Notes: generated by a model not told the origin, from the letters alone. 64,000 nt of DNA from Caldilineaceae bacterium (GCA_020846635.1 JADLDO010000028.1:744001-808000); one strand, 5' to 3'. Shown: positions 26,701-35,434, counted from the first letter of the stretch. A program made the numbers and translations.

Positions 26701-26886
26701 ATGAACACTTTGCGAATCAATCGTAGCCTCGACTCGAATGTTGATCCGAAGCAGCTTCTGCGCACCCATGTTGAACAGTTACCAATCGAAAAGCAGCGCG
26801 AGTTTGTGGAGGCAGCCTTTCAACTGATGGGAGATCGGATTGATCTGAGCAAAGTTGGCAGAAGAACGCGGAAGTTAGTGAGCTAA
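26701..26886 (+). CDS. possible small protein of unknown function
   Basis: This 61-residue frame starts MNTLRINRSLDSNVDPKQLL and ends RTRKLVS. It is mixed in charge and predicted soluble. The GAAAGC upstream is a weak ribosome-binding site, and an in-frame ATG at 26641 would add 20 residues. It overlaps the end of the convergent histidine kinase gene by 12 nt. There is no family match, so it may be non-coding. Confidence 0.35.
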   Translation: MNTLRINRSLDSNVDPKQLLRTHVEQLPIEKQREFVEAAFQLMGDRIDLSKVGRRTRKLVS

Positions 26887-28134
26887 GTAGGATGTAGCAT
26901 CCGTGTTAGTACGGTCGTCAGGCGTACTCATGGGCAGCGTCACAGTAAAGGTGGTGCCGCTGCCGGGGGTGCTGGTGACGGTAATCGTGCCGCCATGCGC
27001 TCTGACCAGTTGACCGGCGATGGCAAGACCAAGACCGCTGCCTGTCCCTTCACTATGGGTACGGGCGCGGTCGGCGCGCCAAAAACGGTCAAAGATGAAG
27101 GGGAGATCTTCGGGCGCAATGCCTTCGCCCGTGTCCGATACCATAAGCTGCACCTCTTTGCCAGCCGCATTTTGCACAGCAGCCGCAGAGAGCGTAATCT
27201 TGCCGCCGGCTGGCGTGTGGCGCAGCGCGTTGCTGACCAAGTTGCTGAGAACCTGATCCATCCGCCCTGGGTCGCCATAGATCGTCAGGGGGAGGGAAGT
27301 GTCGGTATCCACGCAGAGATAGATACCCGCGCTTTCCGCTTGCGGGCTAAAGCTGGTGGTCACATCGGCGAGAAGGTCATGGATATCGACCGTTTCCGGG
27401 TGGAGCGGCAGTTCGCCCGACTCTGCCAGGGAGAGCGTGCGTAGGTCATCTACCAGCCGCGCAAGCGTTCGTGTCTCCTGCAGGGTGGCGTCAATATGCT
27501 CCGGTGTGGGCGCATAGACGCCATCCAAAACACCTTCGAGATTGCCCTGAATAATGTGCAGGGGCGTACGCAGCTCATGCGCTACGTCCGCGGTGAGGTT
27601 GCGCCGCTGTTGATCGGTACGCGCCAGTTCCTCGGTCATGCGGTTAAACGAATGGGCGAGCTGTTGAAACTCGCGCGAACCCCGCTCCTTCACCCGCACA
27701 TCGAGATTACCCGCAGCCACAGCCTCGGCCGCGTCCATAATATCCGCCAAAGGAACCGCATAGGCGCGAAACATGCGCGAGCCAATCGCCATTAACAGCG
27801 TGGGCAGCAGAACCAGCACGCCACAAATCCGCAGGAAAATAAAGAAGGGCGCGGGTGTCTGCCCGCTGCCACCATTAAAGTCGCTACCGTTGAAAAACAG
27901 ATGAGAAGCGAGCGTCATCACCCCCGCGCCCAAGAGCACGATGAGCAGCAGGCCGCCTGCCATGCGCGCAAACATGCGCGGGCGTCGCCCAGCGCGCCGC
28001 GCCCATCGGTGATGCTGCCCGCTGTCGTCCCCGTGCCACTGCGCCCCATGCCACTGTGGCTGTGTGCGACGTACTGCAAGGGGGATTTCGATCTCTTTGT
28101 TCTCTTCGCTTTCCCAGCGGGGACGCGGATTCAT
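26875..28134 (-). CDS. sensor histidine kinase (HAMP-HisKA-HATPase)
   Basis: The 419-residue protein has two membrane helices near residues 57-80 and 97-118. A HAMP segment follows, then a DHp domain with phospho-acceptor His186 in DVAHELRTPLHIIQG. The ATPase domain has NLVSNALRHTP (N box), DTGEGI (G1), FDRFWRADRA (F) and GSGLGLAI (G2). The periplasmic loop is only about 16 residues, so signal perception may occur in the membrane. The ATG overlaps the regulator's stop by 4 nt (ATGA). It forms a two-gene operon with 28131. Confidence 0.93.
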   Translation of the reverse strand: MNPRPRWESEENKEIEIPLAVRRTQPQWHGAQWHGDDSGQHHRWARRAGRRPRMFARMAGGLLLIVLLGAGVMTLASHLFFNGSDFNGGSGQTPAPFFIFLRICGVLVLLPTLLMAIGSRMFRAYAVPLADIMDAAEAVAAGNLDVRVKERGSREFQQLAHSFNRMTEELARTDQQRRNLTADVAHELRTPLHIIQGNLEGVLDGVYAPTPEHIDATLQETRTLARLVDDLRTLSLAESGELPLHPETVDIHDLLADVTTSFSPQAESAGIYLCVDTDTSLPLTIYGDPGRMDQVLSNLVSNALRHTPAGGKITLSAAAVQNAAGKEVQLMVSDTGEGIAPEDLPFIFDRFWRADRARTHSEGTGSGLGLAIAGQLVRAHGGTITVTSTPGSGTTFTVTLPMSTPDDRTNTDATSYLAH

Positions 28135-28877
28135 CCGTTCTGCTTTTCTCCGAATTGCCCTGTCTCGGCAAATTTATAGCCGATGCCATAGACCGTCTGA
28201 ATATAGCGTGGGTCGGCTGGGTCGTCTTCAAGTTTGCGGCGCAGGTTCTTGATGTGGGCGTCGATGCTGCGATCAAAGCCGGCGTCATCTGAGCCGTGGA
28301 GCCGTTGGATCAGTTGGGCGCGGCTAAAGGTTTGTCCGGGGTGCTGCGCCAGCGTCGCCAACAGCGTAAATTCGATGCGCGTCAGCTTAATGACTTCATC
28401 TTGGCTTTGGCCTTGATTCTGATCCTGGCTTTGGTTTTGACGGGTCACGCGATGGCCGTTTAGGTCGATCTCCAGCGCGCCTGTGCGGAGCAGCCCAGGG
28501 GTCTGCACCTCGCCTTGCGTGCGGCGCAGGACGGCGCGTACACGGGCGACCAACTCGCGCGGGGAAAAGGGCTTCACAATATAATCATCGGCCCCCACCT
28601 CCAGCCCAATCAGCCGGTCCATCTCCTCGGCGCGTGCGGTGAGCATGATGATCGGCACGCTGGACTCACGGCGCAGCGACCGCGCCACATCAATGCCGTC
28701 CATGCCGGGGAGATTGAGGTCGAGGACGATCAGGTCGGGCTTCTCCTGGCGCGCCGCGGCTAATGCGCTTGGGCCGTCATAGACAGGCAGTACGCGAAAG
28801 CTGCTCTGTTCCAGATAATCGCGTGCCAGGCGCACAATCTTCGGTTCATCATCGACGACAAGAATCAGTTCGTTCAT
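28131..28877 (-). CDS. OmpR/PhoB-type response regulator with Gln-rich linker
   Basis: The 248-residue protein has a receiver domain with acidic pocket DDEPKI, phospho-acceptor Asp53 (LDLNLPG) and Lys102 (VKPFS). A winged-helix domain (IEFTLLATLAQHPGQTFSRAQLI, then DAHIKNLRRKL and VYGIGYKF) occupies about residues 150-240. Between the domains lies a Gln/Asn/Ser/Asp-rich hexamer repeat near residues 147-160, which is unusual for the family. It is paired with the kinase at 26875 by ATGA overlap and is the only regulator in that operon. Confidence 0.94.
   Translation of the reverse strand: MNELILVVDDEPKIVRLARDYLEQSSFRVLPVYDGPSALAAARQEKPDLIVLDLNLPGMDGIDVARSLRRESSVPIIMLTARAEEMDRLIGLEVGADDYIVKPFSPRELVARVRAVLRRTQGEVQTPGLLRTGALEIDLNGHRVTRQNQSQDQNQGQSQDEVIKLTRIEFTLLATLAQHPGQTFSRAQLIQRLHGSDDAGFDRSIDAHIKNLRRKLEDDPADPRYIQTVYGIGYKFAETGQFGEKQNG
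28398..28439 (-). repeat. seven 6-bp repeats inside the response regulator gene
   Basis: The minus strand reads as CAA/CAG followed by AAC, AGC, GAT, AAT, GGC, AGC, GAT, giving the peptide QNQSQDQNQGQSQD. The period is six bases, so repeat-number changes keep the frame. Confidence 0.8.
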
Positions 28878-28945
28878 GGGTTGGCTCCTGGGGCAATGAC
28901 GCTGCCCGTTGGCAGTTCTCTATTATACAAGAGATGTGCCAGAAA

Positions 28946-28978
28946 ACCCTCCCGGAGGCTTCAAGCCTCCGGGAGGGT
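28946..28978. repeat. dispersed CCCTCCCGGAGGC hairpin, copy 3
   Basis: ACCCTCCCGGAGGCTT (28946-28961) pairs with AAGCCTCCGGGAGGGT (28963-28978), leaving a single-base loop. It lies 28 nt downstream of the minus-strand membrane protein gene. On that strand GGGAGGGTTTTCT follows, so it could act as a terminator. Confidence 0.85.
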
Positions 28979-29005
28979 GGGGTTCTAGTCAGTTATGCTT
29001 GACGT

Positions 29006-29506
29006 TTAGACTCTGGTCCAACTGGTGGGCTGTGGCTTTTGCTCTTGCGAAGGTTCAGTGCCGGGTTGTCCAGGCTGCGGTGCTTGCTGCTGCGGTTGCT
29101 GCTGTGACCAAGGGCCGTATTGGCCTTCGCCGGGGCCACCCTGCCAGCCGTGACCGCCATGCCAGCCACGACCACCGTACCAACCAGGGCCGCCAGGGCC
29201 GCCATGCATTCGCCATCGCCAGAAGCCCAGGAACTTAAAGATCAGCCCAAAGAGGAAGACGAAGAAGAGGATACGGAAGATGGCCCCGAAGAAGCCGAAA
29301 AAGCCACCCCCGAATCCACCCCCATGCCAGCCATGTGTGCGCGAGACGAGATAGGGTGTCATCGCCGTACCGTCCACATTGCCTGTGAGCAACCCCATCA
29401 GAAAGCCCTGTGACCAGCCTGAATTGTAGACCGCCGAGCCGATGCCAAGCAGCACCAACGCTGCGATGCCGATGATCGCCCATTTGGGCAGTTTTGTCTG
29501 TGACAT
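29006..29506 (-). CDS. small membrane protein with Gly/His/Gln-rich C-terminal tail
   Basis: The 166-residue protein has one helix near residues 9-25 and a second near 74-95 (FFGFFGAIFRILFFVFLFGLIF). After the second helix comes a low-complexity tail of GGPGWYGGRGWHGGHGW type, then Gln/Pro-rich sequence. It is an orphan family. It lies just upstream of the two-component operon on the same strand (hairpin between), which suggests that it may be a target or partner of that system. CAAAGGAGAAATTTC precedes the ATG. Confidence 0.75.
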   Translation of the reverse strand: MSQTKLPKWAIIGIAALVLLGIGSAVYNSGWSQGFLMGLLTGNVDGTAMTPYLVSRTHGWHGGGFGGGFFGFFGAIFRILFFVFLFGLIFKFLGFWRWRMHGGPGGPGWYGGRGWHGGHGWQGGPGEGQYGPWSQQQPQQQAPQPGQPGTEPSQEQKPQPTSWTRV

Positions 29507-29843
29507 GAAATTTCTCCTTTGGTGTCACGCCTCTGTTTGATTCTCACTCGTAGCCCCGATTTGCGACACGCTTGATTTGTCGCCCCTTTGCCGGTGAACA
29601 GTCACCCCTTGATGAACTGTGCTGCATCACCGGTATAACTCCATTGTGGGGGCAGGCTGTGAAGAAAATGTGAATAGAATGGGCAGGGGTAGTGAATTTT
29701 GGGCAGGTGAATTTCATAGGCAGGTGGTTTGACAAATCCCCGGCATCATGGGACGCTGCATGCACAATCAGAATTCCTCTATCCTCTAATACTCGGATTA
29801 ACACCCGGATTAGCACTCGGAACAAGCATAGAAAGGCAAGCCT
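29507..29843. promoter_or_regulatory. divergent intergenic region with short direct repeats
   Basis: This 337-bp gap separates the membrane protein (minus) from the oxidoreductase (plus) and must carry both promoters. GGGCAGG recurs at 29681 and 29701, with AGGCAGG at 29718. Three 12-bp repeats (TAATACTCGGAT, TAACACCCGGAT, TAGCACTCGGAA) fill 29787-29822, close to the oxidoreductase ribosome-binding site. No other features were seen. Confidence 0.4.
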
Positions 29844-31208
29844 ATGTTTACGCAACTGCTGGCGCAGCGCGCAGCGGAGAACCGGCCCATCCGCGTCGGT
29901 ATTATCGGCGCGGGCAAATTTGGCGCGGGGCTGGTGGCCCAGATCGCGCAGATGCGCGGTATGACCACAGCAGTCATCGCCGACATCAACGGTGAGCGGG
30001 CGCGCAATGCCTATACCGTGGCGGGCAAGGTGCCGAGCGAGAGCATCCACAGCGCATCGACAGCACAAGCCATTGACGATCATCTCCACCGCGGCCAGCC
30101 GGTCATCGTGGAGGATGGGGCGTTGGTGGCCCAGTCCGAATTGGTAGATGTGGTGGTGGAGGCGACGGGGCTCCCCGAGGTGGGGGCGCGCATGGCCTAT
30201 ACGACGCTGCTCAATCGCAAACATCTGGTCATGGTCAATGTTGAAACCGATGTGACGATTGGCCCCCTTTTGCGGCGCATGGCGGATGCGGCGGGCGTGG
30301 TCTATACCCTGGTGGATGGCGACCAGCCGGGCTGCACCATGAACATGATCGAATGGGCGCGCACATTGGGCTTTGAGATTGTGGCCGCGGGGCGCGGTAC
30401 GGTCTTTTTCGATGATGACCGCGCGGGTATCCCCGACAGTGTGCCGCAACGCTTCGGCTTTGATGCGGAGACATTGGCGCGGCGTACCATCAACCTCAAG
30501 ATGTATAACTCGTTCCGTGATGGCACGAAGGCACAGGTGGAGATGGCTGCGCTGGGCAATGCCGCAGGGCTTGTGCCCGACAAGCGGGGGATGCACGAAC
30601 CGTCGGTGAACATCGCTGACATTGCGCGCACCTTTAGCCTCCAAGAAGAAGGGGGCATCCTCAGCCGCCACGGTGTGATCGAACTTGCCAACAGCGTGGC
30701 GAGCGATGGCAAGACCAAACTGCCCAACGGTCTGGGCATGGGCGTCTTTGCTGTGATCCGCACCGAGCATTCTTTTACGCAAGAAGACCTTGCCCACTAT
30801 TTTCTGCATCCCGGCGGCAATGGACACAACTATCTACTCTATCGCCCCTATCATCTGGTGGCAGTGGAAGCGCCCATTTCGATTGCAATGGCCGCGCTTT
30901 ATGGGCAAGCCACCGGCTCACCGCTGCCCACACCCACGACCGAGGTGATTACCGTCGCTAAGCGCGATCTGGCCGCGGGCGAGACGTTGGATGGCGGTGG
31001 TGGCTATACGGTGGTGGGAATCTGTGAAAAGGCGGAGATTGCGCGTGATGAGGGATTACTGCCGTTGGGGTTGGCAGGTGGCGCAAAACTCAAGCAAGCC
31101 GTGAAGCAAGGCGAGGCGATCTCTTATGCGATGGTGGAGTTGAACGAGGATTCCTTCGTGCTGCAACTGCGCCGCTTGCAGGACGCGACGGTGTGGGGGA
31201 ACCCCTGA
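29844..31208 (+). CDS. homoserine-dehydrogenase-like NAD(P) oxidoreductase with SAF domain
   Basis: The 454-residue protein begins with a Rossmann segment VGIIGAGKFGAGLVAQIA (residues 18-35). It has VDVVVEATGLPEVGARMAYTTL and HLVMVNVETDVTIGPLL, typical of the homoserine-dehydrogenase-like superfamily used in sugar-acid pathways. The C-terminal part (ITVAKRDLAAGETLDGGGGYTVVG) is a SAF domain. Related proteins are seen near DUF1537 kinases and enolase-superfamily enzymes, and the exact substrate is not inferred. Its neighbours are DapA-like and MR/MLE genes on the opposite strand. A stem-loop 13 nt after the stop may end the transcript. Confidence 0.85.
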   Translation: MFTQLLAQRAAENRPIRVGIIGAGKFGAGLVAQIAQMRGMTTAVIADINGERARNAYTVAGKVPSESIHSASTAQAIDDHLHRGQPVIVEDGALVAQSELVDVVVEATGLPEVGARMAYTTLLNRKHLVMVNVETDVTIGPLLRRMADAAGVVYTLVDGDQPGCTMNMIEWARTLGFEIVAAGRGTVFFDDDRAGIPDSVPQRFGFDAETLARRTINLKMYNSFRDGTKAQVEMAALGNAAGLVPDKRGMHEPSVNIADIARTFSLQEEGGILSRHGVIELANSVASDGKTKLPNGLGMGVFAVIRTEHSFTQEDLAHYFLHPGGNGHNYLLYRPYHLVAVEAPISIAMAALYGQATGSPLPTPTTEVITVAKRDLAAGETLDGGGGYTVVGICEKAEIARDEGLLPLGLAGGAKLKQAVKQGEAISYAMVELNEDSFVLQLRRLQDATVWGNP

Positions 31209-31220
31209 ATTATGCCCTTA

Positions 31221-31265
31221 AGACGGCATCAGGTAGGAGCGTATCACGCCTACCTGATGCCGTCT
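31221..31265. terminator. 17-bp perfect stem-loop between convergent genes
   Basis: AGACGGCATCAGGTAGG (31221-31237) pairs exactly with CCTACCTGATGCCGTCT (31249-31265), with an 11-nt loop. It is placed between the oxidoreductase stop and the DapA-like stop. There is no T-run; a role as bidirectional terminator is inferred. Confidence 0.65.
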
Positions 31266-31273
31266 GTCATGCT

Positions 31274-32182
31274 CTATTCCGGCCCGAAGGGATAGCTTGT
31301 AATATCCCCTTCGATCGCCTTGAGCAGCCGCGTGATCTCGGCCTTGTCGTCGGCGTCGAGTGCCTGCGCGCCAGAGGGAGCGCGCTCGATGCTGGAGGTA
31401 AAGACGCCGCGCCGCTTGAGAATGTAGCGCATGAAGGGGTGCGTCTCGCGGATGATCAGGGGTAGCAGGCGGCGATGCAGGTCACGCGCGCCTTCTTCAT
31501 TGCCCGCCCACCACAACTCCTGTACCTTTGCCAAGATGTCAGCCACCTCACAGGCGGGCATATTGCCATCGGCCCCGCGGATATATTCGTCGGGGAGGAA
31601 CTTGCCCGCAGCGCCGCCAAAGATACACTTCACCTTGTCGCCCACCAGCTTGTGGACTTCGGCAATATGCTTTGGCCCCGGCTGGCGTTCTTCCTTGATG
31701 TACTCAATGGAAGGCACATCCTCGACCAACTGGGCGATCTGCTCGCCCTTGAGCGGCGCATAGGAATCGGCATTCTGCACCATGATCGGCCCGTCATAGA
31801 CATCCGCCATGCGCTTGTACATCTCAATGGCAAGCGCGGCATTGGTGCGCGCCGGGGCCATCGCAATGATCGAATCGGCCCCGGCCTTTTGCGCGGCGCG
31901 CGCAAAGAGCAGCACTTGGGGAATGGAGACGCCAGAGCAGCCAAAGACCACGGGCAGCCGCCCGTTCACCGTCTCCAGCACAGCATCTAGGCCGCGGATG
32001 CGCTCTTCTTCGCCCAGAAAGTAAAACTCGCCCACCATGACAGGCCAGACAATGCCATGCTGACCGCTGCTGCAACAGAACTCTGCCACAGCCTTGAGAT
32101 CGGGGATGTGGATTTCGTAGTCATCCTTGTAGGGAGTCGGCAGGAGGCCAAAGACCCCCTTCATGTGGTCAAAACGTGCCAT
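31274..32182 (-). CDS. dihydrodipicolinate-synthase-family (DapA-like) lyase/aldolase
   Basis: The 302-residue TIM-barrel protein starts GVFGLLPTPYKDDYEIHIPDL. The Schiff-base Lys163 lies in IEYIKEERQPG, and a glycine-rich GGAAGKFLPDEYIRGADG follows. The usual catalytic Tyr (YNxP) is replaced: the sequence is IMVQNADSYAPL. The GTxGE loop reads VMVGEFYFLGEEER. This argues against true DapA and for a divergent aldolase or dehydratase acting on a 2-keto sugar acid, consistent with the neighbouring MR/MLE enzyme. AGAGGACAAA precedes the ATG. Confidence 0.85.
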   Translation of the reverse strand: MARFDHMKGVFGLLPTPYKDDYEIHIPDLKAVAEFCCSSGQHGIVWPVMVGEFYFLGEEERIRGLDAVLETVNGRLPVVFGCSGVSIPQVLLFARAAQKAGADSIIAMAPARTNAALAIEMYKRMADVYDGPIMVQNADSYAPLKGEQIAQLVEDVPSIEYIKEERQPGPKHIAEVHKLVGDKVKCIFGGAAGKFLPDEYIRGADGNMPACEVADILAKVQELWWAGNEEGARDLHRRLLPLIIRETHPFMRYILKRRGVFTSSIERAPSGAQALDADDKAEITRLLKAIEGDITSYPFGPE

Positions 32183-32235
32183 TTTGTCCTCTGTTTCTTG
32201 CGTCTCTTGCTTGGGGAGTTTGTTTTGTAGAAACC

Positions 32236-32279
32236 CTCCCGGAAGCTGGGGAGCCCTCTGGGCCGCTTCCGGGAGGGCG
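32236..32279. repeat. dispersed CCCTCCCGGAAGC hairpin, copy 4 (18-nt loop)
   Basis: CCCTCCCGGAAGC (32236-32248) and GCTTCCGGGAGGG (32267-32279) flank the 18-nt loop TGGGGAGCCCTCTGGGCC. It lies 25 nt after the MR/MLE stop on the minus strand, followed there by GGGTTTCT. Confidence 0.85.
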
Positions 32280-32303
32280 GGATTCCTGACTGTACTGATC
32301 TAG

Positions 32304-33626
32304 TTACTTGTCCCAACGGCGGTCGGGCTGCCAGAAGCCTAGCTTGGGATTATTCCACTCGTCGGTCGGTTCAAAGAGACCTGGGAAGCGCAGGTTGGCT
32401 TCAATGCCTTCCAGGTTCAGATCGACGCCCAAGCCTGGCGTATCGGGAATGGTGACATAGCCACCCTCCATATAGTTGTCGGGCAGGCCGGTGACGAGGC
32501 TTGTCCAGAAGGGCAGGTCGAGGCCATGATGCTCGAGCGCCACAAAGCTAGGAATGGCCGCGGCACAGTGGACGTTTGCCATAAAGGCAATGGGCGACCC
32601 GGCAAAGTGCAGCGCGGTGGCGATGCCATAGCGTTCGGCGTGGTCGGCGATCTTCTTGGTTTCCAACATGCCGCCGGAGGTGAGCAGATCGGGGTGGATG
32701 ATGTCCACAGCCCGCTTTTCGATCATCTCGCGGAAGCCTTCCCACAGGTAAAGCTCTTCGCCCGCGGCCACAGGCGTGCCGATGGCGTCGGTGACTTGCT
32801 TGTGACCATCGACATCCCACCAGGGCATGGGGTCTTCAAACCAGCCCAGCTTATAGGGATCGAGCGCAAGCCCCAAGCGGATGACATCTTTGGCAGTCAT
32901 CAGGCCATGACCAAAGTGGTCGGTGCAAAGCTCCACTTCCCACCCGACACGCTCGCGGATGGTAGCAACAATTTCGGCGGCGTGGGCGATGCCCTTGTCG
33001 CTCACATGCATAGACGCGCCTGTGCCGGGCGCGCGCCAGCGTTTGCCCAGGGGATATTCATATTGCACCGGCTTGCCCACGGTTCCGCCAGGGGTATCCA
33101 CAAAGAGTTGGGGACGAATGTCGAACTTAACGTAGGTCAAGCCCAAATCCACACGTCCTTGCACACGACGCGCATAGCCTTCCGGTGATGGGTCGTCGGG
33201 GGCCGGGGTGTCGGCATAGAGGCGCACCTTGTCGCGATATTTGCCACCCAGGAATTGGTAGCAGGGCACGCCATAGACTTTGCCGAGCAGGTCCCAGAGT
33301 GCGATTTCGATACCGGAGACGCCACCTCCTTCACGTCCCCAATTGCCAAACTTCTTGATGGCGCGGAAGATCATGTCGATGTTGCAGGGGTTTTGGCCCA
33401 CAAGCATGCTCTTGAACTGGAGTGCATTCTCCTTGTGCCCGGCATCGCGCACTTCACCAATTCCATAGACGCCCTGGTTGGTGTCGATGCGCAGAATCGG
33501 GTAGTCATAGTTGCTGGAGACAACGGCCAAGCGCATGTCGGTAATGCGCAGATCGGACGGGCGGGAGTTGGTGTTGACGGCATTTTCAACGCGCCCGATG
33601 GCTTCTTGTTGAGACTGACTAGCCAC
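32304..33626 (-). CDS. mandelate racemase/muconate lactonizing enzyme (MR/MLE) family enolase
   Basis: The 440-residue protein has the enolase-superfamily capping domain and barrel. Candidate metal ligands are the Asp in CTDHFGHG, the Glu in FEDPMPW and the Glu in AGEELYLWEG. A His in TALHFAGSPIA is suited to be the general base, as in MR-group dehydratases. It probably dehydrates a sugar acid, with the DapA-like protein acting next. The start is GTG at 33626 with AGAAAGGAACA upstream. It ends 121 nt before the DapA-like start, with hairpin copy 4 between, so the two may be separate transcripts. Confidence 0.9.
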   Translation of the reverse strand: MASQSQQEAIGRVENAVNTNSRPSDLRITDMRLAVVSSNYDYPILRIDTNQGVYGIGEVRDAGHKENALQFKSMLVGQNPCNIDMIFRAIKKFGNWGREGGGVSGIEIALWDLLGKVYGVPCYQFLGGKYRDKVRLYADTPAPDDPSPEGYARRVQGRVDLGLTYVKFDIRPQLFVDTPGGTVGKPVQYEYPLGKRWRAPGTGASMHVSDKGIAHAAEIVATIRERVGWEVELCTDHFGHGLMTAKDVIRLGLALDPYKLGWFEDPMPWWDVDGHKQVTDAIGTPVAAGEELYLWEGFREMIEKRAVDIIHPDLLTSGGMLETKKIADHAERYGIATALHFAGSPIAFMANVHCAAAIPSFVALEHHGLDLPFWTSLVTGLPDNYMEGGYVTIPDTPGLGVDLNLEGIEANLRFPGLFEPTDEWNNPKLGFWQPDRRWDK

Positions 33627-33799
33627 TCAATTGTTCCTTTCTGAATTGGTTGGAAAAGCATGGGACAGGTGCTATTGTATGCTTTACAAGAGGAACCGGC
33701 AACCTGGGTACCCTACTTTGGGCCTACGGCTTGCCGACGCGCTTTGGCAGAGCAAGCAACTCCGCAGAAAACGAAAAGGGAGAGGAAGGGGCGATCGAG

Positions 33800-34288
33800 A
33801 TGGATACGGTACGCACGGAGTCGTCAGCGGTAATTGATGCGCCACCCGCTGAAGTGTATGCGATTTTTGCCGACTATCGCAACGCTCACCCTCAGATTTT
33901 GCCCAAGCCCTACTTTGGCGATCTGAAGGTGGAGCAAGGAGGGGTGGGCGCGGGGACAGTCTATCGCACCAGCGTTACGGTCATGGGCATGAGCACGAAT
34001 TATCACATGGCAGTGACCGAGCCGGAGCCGGGGCGGCTCTTGGTCGAGAAAGATCTCGATTTGGATGTGACGACTTCTTTCAGGGTAGAACCTGTGGAGG
34101 ATGGCAGGAAGAGCCGCGTGACCATCGCCACCGACTGGCGGCCCAAACCAGGCATCAGGGGCTGGATCGAAAAGCTCTCGACCCCTGGTGTCATGCGCAA
34201 GCTCTATGATGCCGAACTAAAGCTAGTGCAGGAGTATGTCAAGAACAAACAGCGCAGCGGTGGTGGGGGCGGCGGTGGCTTTGAGTAA
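33800..34288 (+). CDS. SRPBCC family protein (polyketide cyclase/START-like)
   Basis: The 162-residue protein has the SRPBCC pattern. The N-terminal strand SSAVIDAPPAEVYAIFADYRN is followed by GAGTVYRTSVTVMG and EPGRLLVEKDLDLDVTTSFRVEP, ending in a long helix. A poly-Gly stretch (GGGGGGGFE) forms the C-terminus. Members bind hydrophobic ligands or are dehydratase/cyclase-like, and a ligand cannot be named. The start at 33800 follows GAGGAAGGGG; the longer frame adds 50 unconserved residues. A weak TTGGAA-17-TATTGT promoter-like pair lies at 33650-33678. Confidence 0.8.
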   Translation: MDTVRTESSAVIDAPPAEVYAIFADYRNAHPQILPKPYFGDLKVEQGGVGAGTVYRTSVTVMGMSTNYHMAVTEPEPGRLLVEKDLDLDVTTSFRVEPVEDGRKSRVTIATDWRPKPGIRGWIEKLSTPGVMRKLYDAELKLVQEYVKNKQRSGGGGGGGFE

Positions 34289-34335
34289 GCGTAAGGTGGA
34301 CGCTGTAATTTTGCTTGTTGATCTTCATGCAACCG

Positions 34336-34352
34336 TATGCTAGAGTAGCATA
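34336..34352. promoter_or_regulatory. palindromic operator-like site upstream of the LacI-family gene
   Basis: TATGCTA-GAG-TAGCATA is a perfect 7-bp inverted repeat with a 3-nt centre, 42 bp before the LacI-type start. A neighbouring CGTATGC (34334) is repeated as GCATACG at 34357. Size and symmetry suit a LacI/GalR dimer, so autoregulation is plausible. Confidence 0.45.
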
Positions 34353-34393
34353 TACCGCATACGATACACCAGGTTCCATTTGACTCCTAAAGC

Positions 34394-35434
34394 ATGGCAC
34401 AAACCGTACGTTTCCAGCGTATTACACGCTCGGTCACGATGCGAGACGTTGCGAAGGCGGCAAAGGTCTCGCAGAGCACTGTTTCGCGCGTGTTGAACGG
34501 GGCTAATGGCGGTATTCCTATTAGTGATGACACGAAGCAGCGCGTCTTGGAAGCTGTGGAGCGTCTTGGCTACTATCCCAATCTGCACGCAGGCAGTCTG
34601 CGCGGCCTGAAGACACAGATGCTGGCGATGATGGTCGCGGACATTGCCAACCCTTTTTACCATCCAATGGTACGCGCAGTGCAGGATGCAGCGCGCAGCC
34701 GCGGCTATGACGTGATGTTATCGAACACGGATCATATGCGTGAGGCCGAACTCTATTTCTGCAATTCGATCATACGCCGCCAGGTGGATGGTGTCATTCT
34801 CGCTCCCTATCATCTGACCACAGTCGACATAGAACGGTTGATCAGCCGCACAGGCGTTGTGGTAGCTGCTCTGGGCCAGCATGTTGATCATTCACAGGTA
34901 GACGTGGTTTTCGGCAGCGATGGCGCAGCTACGAGCAAGACAACAGCCTGGTTGATCAACGAGAAAAAGCATACACGCATTGGGTTCATTGGCGTCACCG
35001 ACAGGTTCGCGGCAGGGCTGCGCCGGCGATGCGCCTTTCAGGCAGCGATCGCAGAGGCAAAGCTCGATATGCCGCCCGATTATTTCCAGGAAGGCGACTG
35101 GTCCTTCGACAGCGGATTGGCAGCCATGACAACGCTGTTGAATCTACCGTCACCGCCGACCGCCGTATTTGCCCTCAATGACCTGATGGCGATTGGCGCT
35201 ATGGAAGCAGTCCGGCAAAGAGGATTGCGTATTCCTGAAGACATTGCCATCGTAGGATTCGACGATATTCCTGCTTCTTCATGGGTTTTCCCGAAGCTCA
35301 CAACAGTAGCCCAATCTCCAGACGAGATGGGTAGAGTCATGGCTGCTGCGGTCTTCGAGCGTTTGGATGGGTTCGACGGCGCTGGTCGCCGCTATGAAGT
35401 ACCGTGCCGGTTGGTTGAGCGGCACACGACCTGA
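34394..35434 (+). CDS. LacI/GalR-family transcriptional regulator
   Basis: The 346-residue protein has an N-terminal HTH ([24 protein letters not shown]) and hinge ([14 protein letters not shown]). The periplasmic-binding-protein-like sensor domain includes [19 protein letters not shown] and [11 protein letters not shown]. It is expected to repress the adjacent sugar importer genes (35540-38901) and respond to their sugar or a derivative. Regulator and importer are co-oriented but 105 nt apart. Confidence 0.93.
   Translation: MAQTVRFQRITRSVTMRDVAKAAKVSQSTVSRVLNGANGGIPISDDTKQRVLEAVERLGYYPNLHAGSLRGLKTQMLAMMVADIANPFYHPMVRAVQDAARSRGYDVMLSNTDHMREAELYFCNSIIRRQVDGVILAPYHLTTVDIERLISRTGVVVAALGQHVDHSQVDVVFGSDGAATSKTTAWLINEKKHTRIGFIGVTDRFAAGLRRRCAFQAAIAEAKLDMPPDYFQEGDWSFDSGLAAMTTLLNLPSPPTAVFALNDLMAIGAMEAVRQRGLRIPEDIAIVGFDDIPASSWVFPKLTTVAQSPDEMGRVMAAAVFERLDGFDGAGRRYEVPCRLVERHTT

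Noticed and set aside
29544..30827. Long minus-strand open frame (427 codons)
   Set aside because: It lies opposite the SAF oxidoreductase, whose Rossmann motif and family conservation are clear; the antisense product is basic and His/Arg-rich with no domain.
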